Origin: Streptomyces tuirus
Lineage (GTDB): Bacteria; Actinomycetota; Actinomycetes; Streptomycetales; Streptomycetaceae
Length of the DNA: 64,000 bases
Assembly (NCBI GenBank): GCA_018195615.1
Contig: JAGTPG010000002.1
Coordinates: forward strand, 3,228,501 to 3,292,500
Reading direction: 5' to 3'
Shown: positions 1 to 7,367 of the stretch, in pieces
Numbering within the stretch: the first letter of the stretch is position 1
How the letters are laid out: the number at the start of each line of letters is the position of its first letter
Notes under the pieces: model-generated
Seen by the model: only the letters and a program-made list of their open reading frames with translations
The model's database searches: none
What the model was told of the DNA's origin: nothing
Made by a program: the position numbers and the translations under genes

Positions 1-589
1 ACTCGAACAGGTCGACCAGCTCGGAGATCGGGCGGGCCTTCTTCGCCTCGTGGTCGTACCAGGAGTTGAAGATCTGCAGGAAGATCCACTGGGTCCACTT
101 GTAGTAGTCCGGGTCGATCGTGGCGAACGACCGGCGCTTGTCGTGGCCCAGGCCCAGCCGGCGCAGCTGGGACTTCATGTTCTCCATGTTGGCCTCGGTG
201 GACACGCGGGGGTGCGTGCCGGTCTGCACCGCGTACTGCTCGGCGGGCAGGCCGAAGGCGTCGAAGCCCAGGGTGTGCAGGACGTTGTGGCCGGTCATCC
301 GCTGGAAGCGGGCGAACACGTCGGTGGCGATGTAGCCCAGGGGGTGACCGACGTGCAGTCCCGCACCGGAGGGGTACGGGAACATGTCCATGATGAACTT
401 CTTGGGCCTGGCGGCGATCACCGGATCGCCCGCCAGGTCACCCTTCGGGTTGGGCGCGGCGTAGGTGCCGTCGGCGTCCCAGAAGTCCTGCCAGCGTGCC
501 TCGATCTCGGCGGCCATGGCGGCCGTGTAGCGGTGCGGCGCGGCATCCGCGGACACGCCTGCGGCGGCAGCGGGGTTCGTCTCGCTCAT
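1..589 (-). CDS. leuS: Leucyl-tRNA synthetase, N-terminal part
   Basis: Charges tRNA-Leu with leucine in the cytoplasm; class I synthetase. Only about 196 N-terminal residues are in the window; the gene runs off the left edge. The translation begins MSETNPAAAAG and contains the class I signature region PYPSGAGLHVGHPLGY near residue 70, with the HIGH-type motif HVGH, then FDAFGLPAEQYA and WTQWIFLQIF, typical of bacterial LeuRS. The ATG at 587-589 has GAGG a few bases upstream. An upstream leader peptide with consecutive Leu codons and a terminator hairpin (features at 717-755 and 645-668) suggest control by leucyl-tRNA supply. Family assignment is secure. Confidence 0.96.
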   Translation of the reverse strand, partial: MSETNPAAAAGVSADAAPHRYTAAMAAEIEARWQDFWDADGTYAAPNPKGDLAGDPVIAARPKKFIMDMFPYPSGAGLHVGHPLGYIATDVFARFQRMTGHNVLHTLGFDAFGLPAEQYAVQTGTHPRVSTEANMENMKSQLRRLGLGHDKRRSFATIDPDYYKWTQWIFLQIFNSWYDHEAKKARPISELVDLFE

Positions 590-644
590 GATCCTCAAAG
601 CTCCATCGATCGTCTCTGCCTGCGGCTGTGTGGTTCGAGAAACG

Positions 645-668
645 AAAAATCCCCTCGCACAGGAGGGG
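645..668 (-). terminator. Attenuator-type intrinsic terminator in the leuS leader
   Basis: On the minus strand a hairpin with arms CCCCTC and GAGGGG (six-base loop) is followed at once by ATTTTTCG. It lies about 55 nt upstream of the leuS start and 48 nt downstream of the Leu-rich leader peptide, the geometry of a transcription attenuator. A second hairpin (CGGCCAC/GTGGCCG, 684-709) lies between peptide and terminator and could be the pause or antitermination stem. The hairpins are read directly; regulation is inferred. Confidence 0.7.
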
Positions 669-716
669 ACGCCGCGCCGATTCCGGCCACTCGACTCGTC
701 CGGTGGCCGGGACTGA

Positions 717-755
717 TCAGCGCGGCCCGCTAAGCAGAAGGCGTACGGCACGCAT
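717..755 (-). CDS. leuS leader peptide with three consecutive Leu codons
   Basis: A 12-codon ORF, MRAVRLLLSGPR, with Leu codons CTT-CTG-CTT at codons 6-8 and a TGA stop. It precedes hairpins and a terminator upstream of leuS. There is no ribosome site before its ATG, but TACCCT lies at 762-767, which would be positions -12 to -7 if transcription began at the A of the ATG, so a leaderless transcript is possible; no clear -35 is seen. Stalling at the Leu run when charged tRNA-Leu is scarce would be expected to prevent the terminator, as in classical attenuation. Function is inferred from layout. Confidence 0.65.
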   Translation of the reverse strand: MRAVRLLLSGPR

Positions 756-843
756 GGCGTTAGGGTACCGCAGGCCCTCAGGGCGCCGCGACGCGCTTCC
801 GGAGGGCCGTCCGATGCCCGAAAAAGCTGAACCAGGGTCAAAG

Positions 844-858
844 GTTACTTCGCGTAAC
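844..858. promoter_or_regulatory. Inverted repeat in the leuS / cytochrome-b intergenic region
   Basis: GTTAC-N5-GTAAC (spacer TTCGC) in an unusually AT-richer stretch between leuS and the divergent redox operon. Its position suits an operator for the operon starting near 995-1057. No regulator gene adjoins it, so the binding protein is unknown. Confidence 0.3.
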
Positions 859-994
859 AGTAGCTATGGGACAACACAGCGACCACATTGTCCTTTGATA
901 ACAACGCAATAACTCAAACCTCGTACCCATCGGTATGGCTCCGCTTAGAGTGCGGCAGCGGGACCGCTTTCCCGAACCGCTCGGAGTTGCCCCC

Positions 995-1060
995 ATGAAC
1001 CCTCATCGCAGTAACAGCTCGCTACCCCCGGTCACCGGGATGTGGGGAGGCCGGCCGTGA
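995..1060 (+). CDS. Possible 21-aa upstream ORF coupled to the cytochrome-b gene
   Basis: ATG at 995 opens MNPHRSNSSLPPVTGMWGGRP and stops at TGA 1058-1060, overlapping the GTG start of the next gene (GTGA). GGAG lies about 9 nt before the ATG. It could be a translated leader or small coupled peptide, or chance; the following gene has its own strong ribosome site inside this ORF. Confidence 0.3.
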   Translation: MNPHRSNSSLPPVTGMWGGRP

Positions 1061-2338
1061 CGAACTACGACTCCACGGTCGACGACACGTTCGCCGAGTT
1101 CCTCAACTTCGGCGCCGGCGTGCTGTCCCTCGTGTGTCTCTCCTGCTCGGTGATCTGGGGGCTGGTGGCCCAGGACCGGATCCTCCTCGACGCGCGCGGG
1201 CGCATCCTGGCGCAGGCGGTGCACCGGACCACGGCGGTCGCCTCGATCGTCTTCCTCCTGGTGCACATCGGGGTGAAGCTGGCGCTCGCCCACACCACAT
1301 GGGTCGCGGTGATCGTCCCCTTCGGGCTCATCGCCAGCGACAACGACGAGATCATGGGCAGGTCGTTCCTGGTCGGCCTGGGCACCCTGGCCAGCATGCT
1401 CATGATCTTCGTGGGCGTCACCGGCGTGCTGCGCAACCGCTTCGCCTCCCCGGCGCCCGTCGCGGCCCGCTGGCGGGCCATGCACATGCTGGCCTACCCG
1501 GCCTGGTGCGCCGCCCTGGTCCACGGACTCTACGCGGGTCGCTCGGCCAAGCCGATCTTCGTCGTCCTGTATTGCCTGTCCCTGGTCTTCGTGGCCGCAG
1601 CCCTCGCCCTGCGTGCCGCCCGCGGCCGATCAAGCGCAAGGTGGCCGACACGCTCGCCGGCCTCATCGGGCCTGGCGGGAGCCAGGCCCGCAGGGACCTC
1701 GAGGAGAGCCGCTCCCGGGTGAACGCGGGTGCGGGGCCGACCGGCTCCGCGCTGCCCGGCTACGAGGACCGGGGTGCACCCGCGCGGCCTACGGCGTCCC
1801 GTCGGGACCGCTGTACGAGAAGGCGGAACGCCCCGCGGCCAAGGAGCCCGCGAACGGCTTCGCGGCGGCCTACCGGGCCGTCTCGGCCCCTCCCGGGGGC
1901 CAGCAGGCCTTCGCCGCGCCGGGACCGACCACCCGCACGGAGCTGCCGCTGGACATGCAGCCGACCCAGACCATCCCGACCGTGGACGGCCCCTCCAGCA
2001 CCTCGGGCAACTGGCCGATCCCGTCCCCGCCGCCGGTCGGCGAGGCCCCGCCGTCGGCCTACGACCCACTGCAGGACACGGGCTTCAACATCCCGCCCTA
2101 CGACCCCATGCAGGACACCGGACAAAACATCCCGGCCTATGGCAATCCAGGCGCCTCCGGCTATGGATCGAGTGATGTGTACGACACGGGTGAGACGAAC
2201 GCGGCCTACGACACGTACTACCCGAACGACACGTACAACAGCGGTCCCGCCACTGAAACACTGCCCGGTGCGTCCTACGACTTCGACGCACCGGGATCGG
2301 GCGAACCTTGGAACACGCCTTCCGGAGGCTTTAAGTGA
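1057..2338 (+). CDS. Ferric-reductase-like cytochrome b membrane protein (two frameshifts)
   Basis: Membrane protein with about five hydrophobic segments in its first 190 residues. Two histidine pairs, H-x13-H and H-x12-H, in separate helices match the bis-haem pattern of ferric-reductase/NADPH-oxidase-type transmembrane domains. The rest is a soluble tail rich in Asp, Thr, Tyr and Gly. The start is GTG 1057, with GGGGAGG 6-7 nt upstream; MTNYDST follows. As read, the frame breaks near 1620 (frame 1 to 3; the segment PIKRKVADTLAGLIG follows) and again near 1780 (frame 3 to 2), each repairable by one inserted base, so the split is probably sequencing error. Its stop overlaps the start of the NuoF-like gene (2335), implying translational coupling and a shared electron-transfer role. 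Substrate unknown. Confidence 0.75.
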
Positions 2339-3948
2339 ACGAGGCCCTGCCCGACGTACCCGAAGTCCGCGTGGTCGGTCTTCCCCAGCTCACGTCGGGC
2401 TTCGACCTTGTCGATCGGCTGGATCTGCCCATGCACCTGAAGGTGCACGGGCCCCTCGAGCCGATGGGCGGCGAGCAGCTCGCGCAACTCGCCGAACGCA
2501 TCAACCTGAAGGGCCGCGGCGGCGCGGGTTTCCCCTTCCACAAGAAGCTGCGCTCCGTCGCAGAGTCGGCGATCAAGCGCGGCGTCCGGCCGGTCGTCGT
2601 CGTGAACGGAAGCGAGGACGAGCCGGCCTGCCGCAAGGACACGGTGCTGATCAACCGTGCCCCGCACCTGATCCTGGACGGCGCGCTGCTGTGCGCCGAG
2701 GCGCTGGGTGCCCGCACGCTCGTGGTGGGGGTCACCCGTGAGTCCACACAGCGCTCCATGGAGGCCGCGCTGGCCGAACGCGGCCTCAGCAACGGCCGCC
2801 GGTCGGCCCTCCGCGCGCGCGTGCAGCGCAATCCGGTCCGGATGGTCACCGGCGCCGCCGCGTCACTGATCCGCTCCATCGACGGCGGCCCGGCGGTCCC
2901 GCCCGGCCGCAAGGTCAGCGCCTCGCAGAACGGCGTCGGCGGCGCGCCCACGCTCCTGTCCAACGCCGAGACCTTCGCCCAGCTGGCCATCGCCGCCCGC
3001 ATCGGCCCGGAGCGCTACGGCAACACCGGCCTGTACGACGAGCCGGGCACCGTCATGCTCACGGTCTCCGGAGCGGTCGCCCGCCCCATGGTGATCGAGG
3101 TCCCGACGGGCGTGCCACTGCGCTACGTTCTGCAACTCGCCGGCGCTCCGCCGGTGCCGCAGGGCGTGCTCACCGGCGGCTACCACGGCAAGTGGATCGA
3201 CGCGGCGACGGTCAACGAGGCGATCGTCTCCCGCAACTCCCTGGACGCGGTGGGCGGCGCGCTCGGCGCCGGCGCGATCCTGCCGATCACTCAGGACACC
3301 TGCCCGCTGGGCGAGTCGCTGCGTGTGGCGCAGTGGCTGGCCGAGGAGAGCGCGGGCCAGTGCGGCCCCTGCTACCTCGGTCTGCCGGCCGCCGCACGCG
3401 GCTTGGAGGACATCCTCAACGGCGGCGGGCCGGCCGCCCTGGAGGCGCTCAAACAGGTCGCCAAGAACGTGAAGCGGCGTGGCGCCTGCTCGCACCCGGA
3501 CGGCTCCGCGATGTTCCTGGAGTCGACCATCAAGGCGTTCACGGACGACCTGGCCGCCCATGTCCTCGGAAACGGCTGCGGACGGCCCGTGGAGGGCGTT
3601 CTGCCGCTCTTCGAGGGGGGCAGGGCCCCTACGGGCATCCCGGGCGGCGGCGAGTCCGAGGAGAACGGCCCCAGCCGCCAGAAGATCTACGTCGACTGGA
3701 CGCTGTGCCGGGGCCACGGCCTGTGCGCGGACATCCTCCCCGAGGTGTTCCAGCTCGGCGCGGACGGTTTCCCGACCGTGGCGCAGGCACAGGTGCCGCG
3801 GTACGCCGAGGCCAAGGCTCTACGCGCGGTGCGCCGCTGCCCGGCGCTGGCCCTGCGCATCGAGGAGGACACGCGCTCCCAGGGCACCTCGTCCCGCAAC
3901 CTCCCGGTCCTCTCCCAGGGCCGCGGCCGCCGCGCTCTCGGCCGCTGA
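2335..3948 (+). CDS. NuoF-like NADH/FMN iron-sulfur protein with C-terminal ferredoxin
   Basis: A 537-aa soluble redox protein. Residues ~60-115 hold the NuoF flavin/NADH signatures (GRGGAGFPFHKK; VVVNGSEDEPACRKD). A SLBB-like segment follows, then the NuoF iron-sulfur region near 340-385. There the usual first Cys of CxxCxxC is Ala (ESAGQCGPC); Cys343, Cys346 and Cys385 remain, so a complete four-Cys N3-type site is not visible. After a linker, residues ~453-510 form a single-cluster ferredoxin of the P450-partner type (Cys458, Cys464, and Cys502 followed by Pro). The GTG start lies in the stop of the cytochrome-b gene, so the pair probably passes electrons from NAD(P)H through FMN and Fe-S to membrane haem. 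Not complex I: no other nuo genes are present. Acceptor unknown. Confidence 0.85.
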   Translation: MNEALPDVPEVRVVGLPQLTSGFDLVDRLDLPMHLKVHGPLEPMGGEQLAQLAERINLKGRGGAGFPFHKKLRSVAESAIKRGVRPVVVVNGSEDEPACRKDTVLINRAPHLILDGALLCAEALGARTLVVGVTRESTQRSMEAALAERGLSNGRRSALRARVQRNPVRMVTGAAASLIRSIDGGPAVPPGRKVSASQNGVGGAPTLLSNAETFAQLAIAARIGPERYGNTGLYDEPGTVMLTVSGAVARPMVIEVPTGVPLRYVLQLAGAPPVPQGVLTGGYHGKWIDAATVNEAIVSRNSLDAVGGALGAGAILPITQDTCPLGESLRVAQWLAEESAGQCGPCYLGLPAAARGLEDILNGGGPAALEALKQVAKNVKRRGACSHPDGSAMFLESTIKAFTDDLAAHVLGNGCGRPVEGVLPLFEGGRAPTGIPGGGESEENGPSRQKIYVDWTLCRGHGLCADILPEVFQLGADGFPTVAQAQVPRYAEAKALRAVRRCPALALRIEEDTRSQGTSSRNLPVLSQGRGRRALGR

Positions 3949-3958
3949 GCACACGTAC

Positions 3959-4045
3959 GGCGGGCTTCCGCACGGGAAGCCCGCCGTGAGCACGGACAGA
4001 CAGCACACGAAGAAGGCGGGCCATCCGATCGGATGGCCCGCCTTC
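3959..4045. terminator. Paired hairpins between the redox operon and tRNA-Ala
   Basis: Two strong hairpins: CGGCGGGCTTCC/GGAAGCCCGCCG (3959-3987) and GAAGGCGGGCCATCC/GGATGGCCCGCCTTC (4012-4045). They lie between the convergent redox operon and tRNA gene and can act in both directions; the U-tracts are weak. Confidence 0.6.
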
Positions 4046-4055
4046 TCATCTTCTG

Positions 4056-4128
4056 TGGAGCTAAGGAGAATTGAACTCCTGACCTCCTGCATGCCATGCA
4101 GGCGCTCTACCAACTGAGCTATAGCCCC
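4056..4128 (-). tRNA. tRNA-Ala (anticodon GGC), copy 1
   Basis: 73-nt cloverleaf; acceptor arms GGGGCTA and TAGCTCC give the G3:U70 pair that identifies alanine tRNAs. The anticodon loop ATGGCAT, between CCTGC and GCAGG, reads GGC (alanine GCC/GCU codons). CCA is not encoded. It is identical to the copy at 7221-7293. Confidence 0.97.
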
Positions 4129-4167
4129 TTGCGGCGTCTCCCCCGGGTTTCCCCGGCGGCGACGCCA

Positions 4168-4197
4168 ACATTACTGGTCCACCGGGCCCAACACCAA
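4168..4197 (-). promoter_or_regulatory. Promoter candidate for tRNA-Ala copy 1
   Basis: On the minus strand, TTGGTG, an 18-bp spacer and TAATGT lie about 40 nt upstream of the tRNA. Found by eye. Confidence 0.5.
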
Positions 4198-4257
4198 ATC
4201 GATTTCACCTCGCACGAAGATGCCCGCTATGCCGGATTTGCGACGTCTCCGCGGGCA

Positions 4258-4491
4258 TCAGGCCGTGACGAACGAATAGAACCGCTTGAGCGTGCAGTGC
4301 TCCTCCAGAAGCCGGCCGTAGATCGGCTCGCCCTCCAGCTCGCGGTACGTCTCGATCGGGTCGCCTTTTATGATCAGCGCCCGCGCGCATTCCTCGCACC
4401 AGTACTGGTAGTCGGGATTGATCGGCTCCATGTCGCGGACGATCGGAGTCCCGCTGCCGCACCAATCGCACTTTCGCCTGTGTGCACCCAT
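4258..4491 (-). CDS. Small zinc-ribbon protein (77 aa)
   Basis: Unrecognised 77-aa soluble protein. Two CxxC knuckles (CDWC near residue 8; CEEC near residue 33) can bind one zinc. The middle carries acidic and Tyr-rich stretches. The start is ATG at 4489-4491, 3 nt after the stop of the zinc-ribbon gene at 4495-4668, so the two are probably one operon. No catalytic motif; perhaps a nucleic-acid or protein-binding adaptor. Confidence 0.65.
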   Translation of the reverse strand: MGAHRRKCDWCGSGTPIVRDMEPINPDYQYWCEECARALIIKGDPIETYRELEGEPIYGRLLEEHCTLKRFYSFVTA

Positions 4492-4494
4492 CGA

Positions 4495-4668
4495 TCAGCT
4501 CCAGCTGTGGCCGCAGGCCGTGCACACGTAGGAGATCCCGCCGTTGTCGCCGAGCATCTGGGCCACATGCCCGGAACCGCAGGAAGGGCAGCTGAGGCGG
4601 GTGGACATGTCCCGTGTCAATGCTGCTCCGAGGAGGTGGTCGACCTCCTCGAGGATGCTCGCAGGCAT
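4495..4668 (-). CDS. Small zinc-ribbon protein (57 aa)
   Basis: 57-aa protein beginning MPASILEEVDHLLG, with a helical N-terminus followed by a zinc ribbon: CPSCGSGH and CTACGHSW, a CxxC pair on each side. The ATG was chosen because GGAGGAG lies about 7 nt upstream; a longer frame reaching back to 4806 is really the tail region of the MFS gene. Resembles generic transcription-factor-type zinc ribbons; function unknown. Confidence 0.7.
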   Translation of the reverse strand: MPASILEEVDHLLGAALTRDMSTRLSCPSCGSGHVAQMLGDNGGISYVCTACGHSWS

Positions 4669-4736
4669 CGCTACTCCTCCCGTCGGGCCGCGCCCCCTTC
4701 CGGCCGTTTGATTCTGCCACGGCCGGACCAATACGG

Positions 4737-6205
4737 TCAGCGACGCCTCAGTACCAGTCCGGACACGGCACCCGCCGCGGCCGTTCCGGCCAGCGCGAAC
4801 ACACACGCAGTCAGCGCCTCCGCAGAGGTATACGCCTCAGAGGCCCGAGTGACTCAAGCCGGTTCAGGAACAGTGTGCCGAACGCGGCGACGCCGATCAG
4901 CTGGCCGAGCTGTGTGACCGTCGCGAGCAGCCCACTGGCGTCCGCCGCGTCCTGCGGCCGCACCGTCGCCAGCGCCCGGGTGAGGGTAGGACCGAAGGCC
5001 AGTGCGAGGCCCACGCCGACGCCCGTGAAGGCGGCGTACACGAGGGTCCCGCCGTCGCCCCCGTCCCGAAGCGCCAGGCCGACAGCGGCGAGGGACAGCG
5101 CCCCGAGGGCGAACCCGGCCGGGGCCAGCACCCGCTGCCACGACCGCGGCCAGCTCCGCCAGGTCAGTCCGACGGCGCCGAAGACGAGGGCGGTCGGCGC
5201 GAAGGTGAGGCCGGAGCGCAGCGGGCTGAAGCCTAGACCGCCCTGGAGATGCAGGGTCAGGGCGAAGATGTAGCCGCCGTTGACGGCCATGACCGCGAGG
5301 ATGCGGAAGACGGCGTGGCCCATGCCGGGGTGGCGCAGCACACGGGGTGCGATCAGCGGGGCGCCGCCGCGGCGCGCGAGCCGTGACTCGTACGCGCGGA
5401 ACAGGCCGAACACGACGGCGGACGCGGCCAGCGAGAGCCAGGACCACAGCGGCCAGCTCTCCTCCTGCCCGAGCACCAGCGGGACGGTGAACAGCGAGAC
5501 GGCCGCGCCGAGCAGGACCAGGCCCGGCAGGTCCAGGCCCCGCGCCTTCTCCCTCGGCGCACCGCCGCCCCGGGGCAGCACGCGCCAGCCGATGAACAGC
5601 AGGGCGACGCCGACCGGCACGTTCACCAGGAACACCGGCCGCCAGCCCGTGCCGAACAGGTCGGCGCCGACCAGGACTCCGCCGAGCACCTGCCCGGCCG
5701 CGGCCCCCACGGCGAGCACCGCCGAGTAGGCGCCGAGCGCCTTCGCGCGGGCCTCACCGGTGAAGGTGCGCTGGATCAGGCTGAGCACCTGCGGAATCAT
5801 CACGGCCGAGCCGGCGCCCTGGACCAGCCGGAACCCGATGAGTTCGCCCGCGCCCCGGGCCAGACCGCAGGCGAGCGAGGCGGCCGTGAAGAGCGCGAGC
5901 CCGGCGAGGTGGACGCGGCCGTGGCCGAACCGGTCGCCGAGGCGGGCCCCGGTGATCAGCAGCACCGAGTACGTGATCGCGTATCCCGCGATGACGAGCT
6001 GCAACTGGCCGCCCGAGGCCTGGAGTTCACGGCCGATGGTGGGCGCGGCGACGTTCACGATGAACACGTCGAGCAGCGCCATGAACTGGGCCGCGAGCAG
6101 GACCGTGAGCAGTGCGCGGGGGCGATTGTCAGTGGTGGGTGCTTCACTGATCGCACGGCTTGGAACGGGTGCGGGACCCGGTCCCGTCCGGGGTGTTGTC
6201 GTCAT
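4737..6205 (-). CDS. MFS drug exporter (DHA2-like, 14 TM), C-terminal frameshift
   Basis: Inner-membrane proton-coupled exporter of the major facilitator superfamily. The predicted protein (MTTTPRTGPG...) has the motif-A region GARLGDRFGHGRVH, the antiporter-type GxxxGxxxGG region (VLAVGAAAGQVLGGVL) and roughly fourteen hydrophobic segments, as in DHA2 multidrug exporters. As written the frame ends at 4811, but one missing base near 4841-4847 (in GGGCCTCTGAGGC) would restore a final hydrophobic helix and a basic C-terminus (VLRRR) ending at 4737. It is divergent from the XRE-type regulator at 6315, which probably controls it. The substrate cannot be told from sequence. Confidence 0.85.
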
Positions 6206-6314
6206 GCCGTCGAGCCTGACGACGTGTCGGTACGGGTGCCGAGTGCTCGCTGATGCTGGTACTGACAGCACCTGGCAGGGGACAAGTCGGGCGTCGACGA
6301 TGGGGGATGTGACG

Positions 6315-7184
6315 ATGGGGACGACACAGCGCCGCCGGCCCGAGCTGGCCGCGTTCCTGCGCAGCAGGCGCGCCCGGGTGACACCGGCCGACGTGGGGAT
6401 GCCGCCGGGCCTGCGGCGCCGCACACCGGGACTGCGCCGCGAGGAGGTCGCCCAGCTCTCGGGCGTGGGAGTCACCTGGTACACGTGGCTCGAACAGGGG
6501 CGGCCGATCAACGCCTCCCCCCAGGTCCTGGACGCCGTGGCGCGCACGTTACGGCTCGACGCTCCGGAGCGGGAGCATCTGTACCACCTGGCCGAGGTGC
6601 CGTTCGCGCCCGACCCGGAGTCCGCGGGGTCTGCGGTGAGGGACGTGGGCCGCGAGGTGCAGGGCATCATCGACGCCCTCGACCCGCGCCCGGCGGTGAT
6701 CTACAACGCGCGCTACGACGTCCTCGCCACCAACGGCGCCTACCGGGATGTGTTCGGCTTCTCGGGCCGCGCCCGCCCGGAGGGCGTGCCCAACGTGCTG
6801 TGGGCGCTGTTCACGGTGGCGGAGGAGCACTGCCCGCTGATGTTCCGGGACGAGGAACTGCCGGTGATGGTCGCCACACTGCGTGCGGCGTACGGGCGGC
6901 ATGCCGGCGAGCCGGTCTGGGAGGACTTCATACGCGGGCTGTCCGCGGCCAGCCCGCTGTTCACCCGGCTGTGGGAGAGCGGCGACGTGGCACGGCCCGG
7001 ACGGCGCGTGAAGGGCTTCCGGCACGCGGACGTGGGCGAGTTGCGGATGACGTCGGTGTCACTGTCGATCAACGGCATGCCGGAGTGCCGGATCGTCGTC
7101 TACACGCCGGCTGACCAGGAGACGGAGCGGCGAGCGGCCCAGCTGCACGAAAAATCCCGTTCCCTGCTGGGAACGGGATCCTGA
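6315..7184 (+). CDS. XRE-family regulator with MmyB-like ligand domain; contains a TTA codon
   Basis: DNA-binding protein of about 289 aa. Residues ~10-80 form a helix-turn-helix (GLRREEVAQLSGVGVTWYTWLEQGR). The remainder matches the MmyB-like ligand-binding fold (VIYNARYDVLATNGAYRDVFG; GFRHADVGELRM). ATG 6315 was chosen for the GGGGGA 8 nt upstream; ATG 6300 is an alternative. It is divergent from the MFS exporter with 109 bp between, the usual arrangement for a regulator of an exporter. Codon 79 (6549-6551) is TTA, rare in Streptomyces and read by the developmentally controlled bldA tRNA, so translation may be limited to late growth. Its 3' end overlaps a terminator for the opposing tRNA. 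Confidence 0.88.
   Translation: MGTTQRRRPELAAFLRSRRARVTPADVGMPPGLRRRTPGLRREEVAQLSGVGVTWYTWLEQGRPINASPQVLDAVARTLRLDAPEREHLYHLAEVPFAPDPESAGSAVRDVGREVQGIIDALDPRPAVIYNARYDVLATNGAYRDVFGFSGRARPEGVPNVLWALFTVAEEHCPLMFRDEELPVMVATLRAAYGRHAGEPVWEDFIRGLSAASPLFTRLWESGDVARPGRRVKGFRHADVGELRMTSVSLSINGMPECRIVVYTPADQETERRAAQLHEKSRSLLGTGS
7150..7179 (-). terminator. Intrinsic terminator of tRNA-Ala copy 2, inside the regulator's 3' end
   Basis: On the minus strand, perfect arms ATCCCGTTCCC/GGGAACGGGAT with a four-base loop are followed by TTTTTCG. It lies about 40 nt downstream of the tRNA at 7221-7293 and within the last codons of the converging regulator gene. Confidence 0.8.
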
Positions 7185-7220
7185 TCAACTGATCCTTGAC
7201 AACTCAAGAGTGTCGATCTG

Positions 7221-7293
7221 TGGAGCTAAGGAGAATTGAACTCCTGACCTCCTGCATGCCATGCAGGCGCTCTACCAACTGAGCTATAGCCCC
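7221..7293 (-). tRNA. tRNA-Ala (anticodon GGC), copy 2
   Basis: Identical over all 73 nt to the copy at 4056-4128, including the G3:U70 pair and the GGC anticodon. The two genes are direct repeats 3.1 kb apart. A GC hairpin (GCCCCGCC/GGGGC) lies in the short leader between promoter and tRNA. Confidence 0.97.
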
Positions 7294-7329
7294 TCGTGTT
7301 CCGCCCCGCTGGCGGGGCGAACAAGAAGA

Positions 7330-7359
7330 ACTTTAGCCTGCGACCTGCCGGAAAGTGAA
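7330..7359 (-). promoter_or_regulatory. Promoter candidate for tRNA-Ala copy 2
   Basis: On the minus strand, TTCACT, an 18-bp spacer and TAAAGT lie 37 nt upstream of the tRNA; a good sigma-70-type match by eye. Confidence 0.6.
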
Positions 7360-7367
7360 ATCCGGGG

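Noticed and set aside
4129..7220. Integrative element attached at tRNA-Ala
   Set aside because: No integrase, excisionase or partial tRNA att site; both tRNAs are complete genes with their own promoters.
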